A DNA stretch of 12,111 bases from contig CAYGXU010000099.1 of NCBI GenBank assembly GCA_964353875.1, forward strand, positions 1-12,111. The letters run 5' to 3'. The stretch is from MGNI01 sp964353875. GTDB taxonomy: Bacteria; Chloroflexota; Anaerolineae; Anaerolineales; E44-bin32. Shown here in pieces: positions 6,979 through 12,111 of the stretch. A program made the translations under genes and the position numbers. The notes beneath the pieces were generated by a model that was given only the letters and a program-made list of their open reading frames with translations, was not told the DNA's origin and did not search any database. Position 1 is the stretch's first letter, and the number at the start of each line of letters is the position of its first letter.

Positions 6979-7255
6979 GGGATTATGGGGGAGTGTGAGA
7001 GGGAAAATACATCTCGCAAAGCAATTCTGCCCCGCGTATAAAAACAATCGGAAGCGTGACGGGATTCAATACCTGCTAATTCAGCCCTATCTCATGTGAT
7101 CGAAACGGAATGGGCCGAAATGTAGGGGCGATTTTAGAAACCCGCGGGATGTAGCAGCCGATGTTGAAACCCATGCCTGGGGATGGGATATGGCGGTGGG
7201 AATAGAAACCCGCCCCTATGGAATTGCTATGAGGTGACCCTTTGTTATTTGTCTG
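6979..7255. other. Intergenic region between two converging genes
   Basis: This gap separates the 3' ends of the plus-strand exporter and the minus-strand rubrerythrin. No gene or convincing terminator was found in it. Its second half holds the short repeat element described at 7123-7218. The first half (6979-7120) shows nothing I can name. Confidence 0.5.
7123..7218. repeat. Short intergenic repeat element with inverted ends
   Basis: TAGGGGCG (7123-7130) and CGCCCCTA (7211-7218) are perfect inverted ends of a 96-base segment. Inside, TAGAAACCCGC occurs as a perfect direct repeat at 7135-7145 and 7203-7213. Each end looks like a degenerate half of a palindrome of the form TAGGGGCGGGTTT...AAACCCGCCCCTA, which I recall as a dispersed repeat in Chloroflexota genomes (memory, unchecked). 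There is no ORF inside and no clear target-site duplication. It could be a small non-autonomous element or two decayed copies of a dispersed palindrome. Confidence 0.55.
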
Positions 7256-7753
7256 CTACACCTGGATGAACTTGTTGGGCTTGGCGCCACATGTCGGACA
7301 CGGTTCCGAAGGCTTTCCAAACTCGATGTGCCCACAAACCGGGCACAGATAGAATTCAGTCTCGCTTAAATCTTCTCCGCGCTGAACCGCCTCTAAAGCA
7401 AGGTTATATAACCGCGCATGGACTTCCTCGGCTTTGACCGCGTACGAGAACATGCGTTTTGCTTTATGGCTATCGCTTTCCGCTTGCTCGAGCATGGGCG
7501 GATACATTTCTTTAAATTCGTAGGTTTCCCCGCCAATCGCTGCCTGGAGATTCTCAGCAGTAGAATCGATCGCCTCAAGCGCATTGAGATGCCCCTCGGC
7601 ATGGATCTTTTCCGCCTCAGCGGTGGTGCGGAACAATCGGGCGATATTGGAGAAACCGTCCCGCTCTGCTTTTTTGGCGAAGGCGCGGTATTTCTGATAG
7701 GCCTGACTTTCTCCAGCAAATGCTTCTTTGAGATTCATGATTGTTTTGGACAT
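7256..7753 (-). CDS. rbr: Rubrerythrin
   Basis: A 165-residue cytoplasmic non-haem iron protein that reduces hydrogen peroxide to water in anaerobes and microaerophiles, taking electrons from a rubredoxin or NADH-linked partner. The N-terminal ferritin-like four-helix domain carries the di-iron ligands: E15, E48-x-x-H51 and E109-x-x-H112, with further acidic residues at 79-82. The C-terminal rubredoxin-like domain has C137-P-V-C140 and C152-P-T-C155 for a single Fe(Cys)4 site. Length and domain order match classical rubrerythrin. The ATG is supported by GGGAG 8 bases upstream. No rubredoxin, superoxide reductase or PerR/Fur gene is nearby, so it appears to stand alone. A perfect 17-base palindrome lies 36 bases upstream of the start and may be its operator. 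Confidence 0.97.
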   Translation of the reverse strand: MSKTIMNLKEAFAGESQAYQKYRAFAKKAERDGFSNIARLFRTTAEAEKIHAEGHLNALEAIDSTAENLQAAIGGETYEFKEMYPPMLEQAESDSHKAKRMFSYAVKAEEVHARLYNLALEAVQRGEDLSETEFYLCPVCGHIEFGKPSEPCPTCGAKPNKFIQV

Positions 7754-7788
7754 GGTTCATCTCCCATTTGAGAAAATGATATTTGCTT

Positions 7789-7805
7789 TGATCATCTGAT
7801 GATCA
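7789..7805. promoter_or_regulatory. Perfect 17-base palindrome upstream of rubrerythrin
   Basis: TGATCATC (7789-7796) and GATGATCA (7798-7805) are perfect inverted repeats around T7797, 36-52 bases before the rubrerythrin ATG. On the minus strand a -10-like TATCAT (7781-7776) follows it, so the palindrome would cover the spacer and -35 region, a usual repressor position. It does not match the PerR or Fur consensus as I know them. An operator role is inferred. Confidence 0.5.
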
Positions 7806-8021
7806 GGAACTGTGGCCTAATTTTACTTCCTATTGCCGGGGTGTGTGGAACCCATCCAAGGCCTCCAAATAGGCTGGTCTGTTAATGGATGGAAGGGCTT
7901 TCTTCCCGATCTTGGATGTATCAAAGTAACCCTCACCAAGAGTGTAGGATTTTGGCAAGGGATAGGGTGGCGGGCGATGTGGTTTAGTTCCGAATAAGTT
8001 GCTGTCTCCTCTCCGTTTTGG
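7806..8021. other. Intergenic region between the lipoprotein and rubrerythrin genes
   Basis: Both flanking genes are on the minus strand. The segment holds CCATCC (7852-7857) and GGATGG (7887-7892) as a loose inverted repeat, and a short GGAAG/CTTCC stem near 7891-7906. Neither has a T run. I find no convincing gene or terminator here. Confidence 0.4.
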
Positions 8022-9257
8022 CTAGGGCGAAACCACAGGAAGGTTTTCACATGGCCCATTGAAGTTCACTTGATCGCCGGATAGCCAGCCTGCCTGATTC
8101 GAGGTCGCATTCCCAAACTCCAAATCGAGGCGAAACCAATTGTCTGCCGTCCGGGCGATCACAGCAGCATACTCCTCGCCAAATAAAGTGGCGACCAAGG
8201 CCGTAGCAGAGTTGGGTTCCTCAAAGATCGGGCTGTCACCCATGGCCATAGTGAAACAGACCTTGGGTGGAGGGCCGATCACGATGGGAAGCCCGTCGCA
8301 ATCACCGCTTAGAGTGAAATTTGCCTCCGGCTCGACCCAGCGCAGTCGAAAGATGCCGATGTTAGCAGCCTGGGCAACGCCAGGGTCGAAACCGATCCAC
8401 CCGTCGGCGGTCCTGGCGCTGGCCGGCACGCTCATGCCAGACTGGAAATTTCCGAAGAAATCCGCCTCGCTGCTGGGGCGGAAATAAGCGGCGATACCGG
8501 CATTGGCAGTCAAAGTACAGTTGAGCCCTGAGGGAGTGAATCTTTCTCCAGCAGGGTTGTCGATCAATGGCAGCGCCTCACAAGGCCCGTTGAAATTAAT
8601 GCCTTCTTCCGGTATCCAACCGGCCTGATGCGAGGGGGCGTTCCCGAGAGCCATGTCGATGCGGTACCAGTTGTTGAGCGCCCTGCCAATGACAGCGGCG
8701 TACTCATTCAAGTTAAGCGTCGCTACGAGAGCGGAGCTAGCATCAGGCGCGGCGTACACAGGGGTCTCGCCCATTGACATGCTGAAGCAGATCCCTGAGG
8801 GTGGGGCGGTGACCAGGGGCAGGGCATCGCAGTTGCCCTGCAGAGAAAAGCTGCCGCTCACCTGCACCCAACGCAGCCGAAAAATCCCGCTATTGGCTGC
8901 TTGAGCAACACCCGGATCGAATCCAAGCCAGCCGTCCGCGGTGCGGGCCAGGGCGTCGACCACCATCCCTGCCGAGAGGGCGCCGAAGACATCGGAATCT
9001 GGGCTGGGCCGCATATAAACAGTTGTATCACTTAGCGCGCTCAGGCTGCATGCCGTAGCGATAGGCGTATTGACTTCTGGCAGGCCTTGTGTGGGCCCTG
9101 TTTCCGCCGATATAGGGCTGGGCAGGACCGGGCCCTGTGTGGAGGTTGGCAGAATCGGCAGCTCTTGCGTGGGGGTTGGCGAGCCGGTAAAGAGATTACA
9201 TCCCCAAAAAATACAAGCCAGCAAGATGGACGCGGCAATAATGGTATTTCTCGACAT
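8022..9257 (-). CDS. Secreted lipoprotein with four SH3-like repeats in ABAB order
   Basis: A 411-residue surface lipoprotein. A signal peptide (MSRNTIIAASILLACIFWGC) ends in Cys; C20 before a Pro/Thr-rich linker is the likelier lipid site, though LLAC at C15 fits the lipobox motif better. Residues 24-68 are rich in Pro, Thr and Ser. Then come four SH3b-like units: A1 (70-150), B1 (157-232), A2 (247-327) and B2 (334-409). A1/A2 share ARTADGW.GFDPGVAQAAN, and B1/B2 share QAGW and NFNGPCE, so an A-B pair was duplicated. Each unit has exactly two cysteines, spaced 73, 69, 73 and 69 residues, suggesting one disulfide per unit outside the membrane. SH3b domains usually bind peptidoglycan, polysaccharide or peptides; the ligand here is unknown. 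The ATG is set by AGGAGGAAT 7 bases upstream. No enzymatic domain is present. Confidence 0.88.
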   Translation of the reverse strand: MSRNTIIAASILLACIFWGCNLFTGSPTPTQELPILPTSTQGPVLPSPISAETGPTQGLPEVNTPIATACSLSALSDTTVYMRPSPDSDVFGALSAGMVVDALARTADGWLGFDPGVAQAANSGIFRLRWVQVSGSFSLQGNCDALPLVTAPPSGICFSMSMGETPVYAAPDASSALVATLNLNEYAAVIGRALNNWYRIDMALGNAPSHQAGWIPEEGINFNGPCEALPLIDNPAGERFTPSGLNCTLTANAGIAAYFRPSSEADFFGNFQSGMSVPASARTADGWIGFDPGVAQAANIGIFRLRWVEPEANFTLSGDCDGLPIVIGPPPKVCFTMAMGDSPIFEEPNSATALVATLFGEEYAAVIARTADNWFRLDLEFGNATSNQAGWLSGDQVNFNGPCENLPVVSP

Positions 9258-9316
9258 GGCATATTCCTCCTGGGTGTGATCCGACCGGATCGACCTGAGC
9301 ATTGATTGGAATGGGT

Positions 9317-9356
9317 ATGGGCCGATGGCAGTGCCTGACTTCAGGTAACGGCCCAT
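9317..9356 (-). promoter_or_regulatory. Nested stem-loop in the lipoprotein 5' leader
   Basis: ATGGGCCG (9317-9324) and CGGCCCAT (9349-9356) form a perfect 8-bp outer stem. Within its loop CCTGA (9334-9338) and TCAGG (9341-9345) form a second stem. On the transcribed minus strand the structure lies 60-100 bases before the lipoprotein ATG. It may affect message stability or translation, or it may be a protein-binding site; nothing more can be said from sequence. Confidence 0.4.
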
Positions 9357-9537
9357 CCCTGGGTGCAAATGAGAGGATAAGGGATTCTGGCGGAAGTGCA
9401 AGGTTGGAATTATCTTCGATTTCTACCCCGGAATTTCATAAAGAAGGCAATCATAAGGCTCGCGAATGGATCAGGAGGGCTGCGGAGGTCCATGAATTAT
9501 AAGCGTTTAAGTTTTCCTGAGAGAGAGATTTCGTTTT

Positions 9538-9562
9538 GAAAATTATTAAGAAGCAACGCTTC
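9538..9562 (-). terminator. Weak terminator-like hairpin after the peptidase gene
   Basis: On the minus strand GAAGC pairs with GCTTC across a GTT loop (9562-9550) and is followed by the T-rich TTAATAATTTT (9548-9538). It starts about 60 bases after the peptidase stop. The stem is only 5 bp and the T tract is interrupted, so this is a weak candidate. Confidence 0.35.
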
Positions 9563-9620
9563 AACAATCAGCCATCATGATCACCATTTGATATCCATGT
9601 AAAAATGCGATACCTTCGGT

Positions 9621-10844
9621 CTACGATCGATGCCACTCGAGGTCCATAAGCAAATCTCGTAGAGCGGATGCGATTTGGATAAGCTTGTTGCAATCAACAA
9701 GCTCCGGCCTATCTTGGGCTGTATGGGTCACATAGGTTGAAAGTTGCACGAATCTCTCGGAGGTAATCGCCAGGGCGGGTCTTTGGCTCTGAACGAAGAT
9801 CATATGGTCACTCTGGTACCATGGCTCACCTTCGATCAGTTCTTCATACGATGAGAAAATCTTACGAGCCGAATTAACAATTCCATCCGGGCAATCGTAA
9901 AAAGAGTATGCGCTGCGCCCTTCTTTATATCCTGGAAGGTCGAGGTTGATGGCCAGGATGATTTCAGCCATCCGATCCGAATTTGTGTTGAGATAGTCTA
10001 TCTGTCCCGGCGAGGAGTAATAATCTTCACCGTTTAGGGCGACTAATTCTATTCCTAAGGAACCGCAATATGCCTGCAACAACTCCGCCAGTAGGAGGAG
10101 GACAACGACACCGGAGGCGTTATCAAGCGCGCCAGGGGTATCTTCTTTGGAATCAATGTGCGCACAAAGGACGACTCTGCGGCTCGAATGATCGCCTTTA
10201 AAAGCGATGACATTGTAACCCTTGGCGGGGATGCGACATGCATCGAAGTCAAGGTTAATCTCTCGTCCTTTATCATGGGCAAGTCTCGCGCCCTCTTCTT
10301 CCGTCATATAGACTGAGGGGATATTGAAGTCGCCATCCTCGATGAGGGGAAAGGGATAGACTCCACCCGCCAATTCCGGATTCCGTGAGGTGGCAGCGAT
10401 GATGGCTTTCGGCCTTTTTGTTTCTAAGAGACAAATGATCCTTTTGTGTTCCTCTGGGTTGTAGAAGGGAAAGTTCTTCGGCATCAACTGTTCTTTGGCG
10501 AGATCCCCGAACAGGAGCAGAATCCCATTTGTCGCTTCAACCTTTTCCAATTGTTCGACCGTGGAAGCCAGGCAGAGGGGGGCGTGCAGATGGCACCCTA
10601 ATGAGTAAGGGCTGACATACGCATCGAACGCTTTACCGCCTGCTTCGAGGCGAACATCGCCGCGGATCCAGTCGATGCATTCGAACTGTGGACATACGGT
10701 GATAAAACCAAAAGAGGCTACGGTCTGGGCGAAGAACTCTGTGGCCAAGCGATTTCCCTCGCTTCCTACACGCCTCTGGGGGATCGCCACACACAATTTT
10801 TCCAGGTATGCTTTTGCCTTCTCATGCAGATGAGCAGATGCCAT
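9621..10844 (-). CDS. M28-family metallopeptidase with PA-like insert
   Basis: A 407-residue zinc aminopeptidase or carboxypeptidase-like enzyme of family M28. Visible ligands in order: H229 in LCAHIDS, D241 in PGALDNASG, E273-D274 in LNGEDYYSSPG, D302 in INLDLPG and H374 in YVTHTAQ; SDHMIF at 345-350 is also typical. The catalytic base would be E273. Most M28 enzymes have EE here, with the second Glu binding zinc, so D274 is a conservative variant. Residues about 75-215 form an insert like the protease-associated (PA) domain, between an N-terminal helical part and the catalytic core. No signal peptide is seen, so it is probably cytoplasmic, unlike many secreted members. The ATG at 10844 is preferred for its AGGAG; an upstream in-frame start at 10880 lacks one. 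It lies 76 bases downstream of the RNase H-like gene, so a shared transcript is possible. Confidence 0.88.
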   Translation of the reverse strand: MASAHLHEKAKAYLEKLCVAIPQRRVGSEGNRLATEFFAQTVASFGFITVCPQFECIDWIRGDVRLEAGGKAFDAYVSPYSLGCHLHAPLCLASTVEQLEKVEATNGILLLFGDLAKEQLMPKNFPFYNPEEHKRIICLLETKRPKAIIAATSRNPELAGGVYPFPLIEDGDFNIPSVYMTEEEGARLAHDKGREINLDFDACRIPAKGYNVIAFKGDHSSRRVVLCAHIDSKEDTPGALDNASGVVVLLLLAELLQAYCGSLGIELVALNGEDYYSSPGQIDYLNTNSDRMAEIILAINLDLPGYKEGRSAYSFYDCPDGIVNSARKIFSSYEELIEGEPWYQSDHMIFVQSQRPALAITSERFVQLSTYVTHTAQDRPELVDCNKLIQIASALRDLLMDLEWHRS

Positions 10845-10920
10845 GTATTCTCCTTGATAAAAACTGGCAATCGCAATCACTGGCCGACTCTTCTGTATAA
10901 TGGATTAGAGAGCGGATCAT

Positions 10921-11736
10921 TTAGCCGTTGTTTCTCCTGGACCGCTCTTTCTGTTGAAATGCACCCCAACCGGTTTTGATTTTCTCCGGGCAATGCTTCT
11001 TGCCATAGTTCACGCAAGCTCTGTACAGATGCGCGATCTGTGCCTTTGTTATATTCTTGGGATCATAGTATATATCGGCCCCAATCTCTTCGAACACATA
11101 TTTCCGGTATTGCTCTTCAAGTTTTTCCTGCAGAAGCCCTTTGATCTCGGCGACATGGACATCGTATCCATGCTTGCGCAATTCCTCTCGCAACGGCTGG
11201 TTGACATAGCCTGTGCAAATTTCGATGCGATGGGTTTTCGGAGAAACGCGGATTTGGTCCAACAATCGGAATGCCAGAGTTGTGTATTCCTTCAAATAAC
11301 GTCTGGTAGCGAAGTTGTTCTTCGTATTCGACCGAAAATACTCAACCGGTACGACGGCGGTGTATACACTACGTTCATCGGATACCCCCACCATCACGCC
11401 ACATAAAGGGAAACCCCATCCGGCATCATCGATGCAGATGACCGGCAATCCTGAGGGGGTGAAGTTGCTATAATCCTCTTCGATTAATTTACCCAATACG
11501 TGTAGATCGACACACACCAGGCTATGGCCGCGATTCTTGCGGTTGTAGGTGTAGATCTTCACATTCCACTTGGGAGAAATGCCCTTGCCCTCGACTCCGG
11601 CGTAAGAGGCCAGCAAGTACAGATTGTCCTCGGTTCGGGTGGCCAGCATTCCTGACTGGACAGCGCGTTCAAGTCTCTCCAGGATGAATTTGACTTCTTC
11701 GCCAGTGAATGTTTTCTTGGTCAGATCGATCTGCAT
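10921..11736 (-). CDS. Hypothetical protein, possible RNase H-like fold
   Basis: A 271-residue soluble protein that I do not recognise as a named family. After an N-terminal part (1-96) the predicted order of elements is strand (PVICIDDAGWG, 98-108), strand (CGVMVGVSDE), strand (VYTAVVPVEYF), helix (147-163), strand (RIEICTGYV, 170-178), helix (NQPLREELRKHG), strand (DVHVAEI) and a long helix (200-218). That is the order of an RNase H/RuvC-like fold, with D103/D104 after strand 1, E172 in strand 4 and acidic residues in the last helix as possible metal ligands. The C-terminal tail (about 230-271) is basic. The fold is inferred by eye and activity is unproven. It has no membrane segment or signal peptide. 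The ATG has only a weak AGGG upstream. It precedes the M28 peptidase gene by 76 bases. Confidence 0.75.
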   Translation of the reverse strand: MQIDLTKKTFTGEEVKFILERLERAVQSGMLATRTEDNLYLLASYAGVEGKGISPKWNVKIYTYNRKNRGHSLVCVDLHVLGKLIEEDYSNFTPSGLPVICIDDAGWGFPLCGVMVGVSDERSVYTAVVPVEYFRSNTKNNFATRRYLKEYTTLAFRLLDQIRVSPKTHRIEICTGYVNQPLREELRKHGYDVHVAEIKGLLQEKLEEQYRKYVFEEIGADIYYDPKNITKAQIAHLYRACVNYGKKHCPEKIKTGWGAFQQKERSRRNNG

Positions 11737-11853
11737 GGAGCCCTGCCTACTCTACATATTCAATGCCTGGCATCATAACTAGATCATCGATGGATATATT
11801 CCAATTTTATCCCGCGTTGGGTTGTTCCATTGGCTGGACGGCAAAGCTGAGCA

Positions 11854-12087
11854 CTATCTTCGCCACCAGGAACCCTCTCTGTAGGCAAGTTTGTCTTGTG
11901 TTTGCAGCGAGCGATAGAATGCGATCGCATTGCTGATCGCCTCGAGCACTTCCGACGGAATCTTGTCCTGCTCCAGTATTCCGATGACAATCGCATAGGC
12001 CAAGGCCATCTCCGGTGTTCCAGCGTTATATTCTTTGAAAAGCGCACGCGATGGGCCTCTCTCCCATTCGTGGATTCGATGGCTCAT
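11854..12087 (-). CDS. Small hypothetical protein, possibly the C-terminal part of a larger one
   Basis: A 77-residue ORF with coding-like composition, containing a helical middle (MALAYAIVIGILEQDKIPSE) followed by a second predicted helix and a Trp/Arg end. The frame stays open beyond the ATG at 12087 to the window edge (RGAIGSGE before the Met), so the true start may be outside the window. Only a weak GGTG precedes the ATG. I recognise no family. It lies 117 bases upstream of the RNase H-like gene on the same strand, and the pair may be co-transcribed. Confidence 0.5.
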   Translation of the reverse strand: MSHRIHEWERGPSRALFKEYNAGTPEMALAYAIVIGILEQDKIPSEVLEAISNAIAFYRSLQTQDKLAYREGSWWRR

Positions 12088-12111
12088 TTCACCGCTGCCG
12101 ATGGCACCTCT

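Larger units (their letters stand above)
9258..9620. other. Intergenic region upstream of the lipoprotein gene
   Basis: This 363-base gap on the minus strand should hold the end of the peptidase transcript and the promoter of the lipoprotein gene. A candidate promoter on the minus strand is TTGCAC (9401-9396) with TATCCT (9379-9374), 16 bases apart; it is a weak match. The nested stem at 9317-9356 and a terminator-like hairpin at 9538-9562 are listed separately. No gene is supported. Confidence 0.4.

Noticed and set aside
7823..8059. Minus-strand 78-codon ORF overlapping the lipoprotein 3' end
   Set aside because: It overlaps the end of the lipoprotein CDS, its composition is not convincing, and no ribosome binding site was found.
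9070..9502. Plus-strand ORFs over the lipoprotein start and its upstream region
   Set aside because: Antisense to the signal peptide and Pro/Thr linker or in non-coding sequence, with no start signals.
10892..10905. Plus-strand TATAAT near 10896-10901 as a promoter
   Set aside because: Nothing on the plus strand downstream looks like a gene, and both flanking genes are on the minus strand.
11784..12047. Minus-strand 87-codon ORF at the right edge
   Set aside because: It overlaps the better frame at 11854-12087 and gives an Arg/Ser-rich product typical of a shadow.

Overview
The window looks like an ordinary chromosomal stretch of a free-living bacterium, most likely a member of the Chloroflexota (Anaerolineae-like). 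This is inferred from gene types, not from a marker gene. The clues are a very long SARP/AfsR-like regulator (winged helix, BTAD, NB-ARC-type ATPase, TPRs), a lipoprotein with a Pro/Thr-rich linker followed by SH3-like repeats, a non-haem-iron rubrerythrin, and two palindromic intergenic repeats of a style I associate with that phylum. No rRNA, tRNA, CRISPR array or complete insertion sequence was seen.

Layout: bases 1-112 (minus) hold the start of a gene that reads like the N-terminal domain of a tyrosine recombinase, broken by a frameshift at a homopolymer and cut by the window edge. Bases 121-237 hold only a weak small ORF. From about 5128 down to 247 on the minus strand lie three co-directional genes: the 1083-residue regulator, a short-chain dehydrogenase (SDR) and a metallo-beta-lactamase-fold hydrolase. 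A 33-base palindrome separates the regulator from the SDR. Divergent from the regulator, on the plus strand, is a DHA3/MFS_3-type efflux permease (5749-6978).

The 620-base region between regulator and permease is the most information-rich non-coding part. It has a perfect 23-base palindrome plus helically phased direct repeats between two candidate divergent promoters. A long purine-rich leader follows, with a 13-codon ORF behind a strong ribosome binding site and a 12-bp hairpin. The natural reading is a regulator controlling its own gene and the divergent exporter, possibly with a second, leader-based layer of control.

The right half is a series of minus-strand genes, probably separate transcription units: rubrerythrin (peroxide detoxification), an SH3-repeat lipoprotein, an M28-type metallopeptidase with a PA-like insert, an unrecognised 271-residue protein whose predicted strand/helix order fits an RNase H-like fold, and a small hypothetical gene at the right edge. 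I see no obvious defence island or biosynthetic cluster. The items most worth following up are the operator/leader architecture at 5164-5620, the ABAB cysteine-paired lipoprotein, the RNase H-like orphan and the frameshifted recombinase-like fragment.
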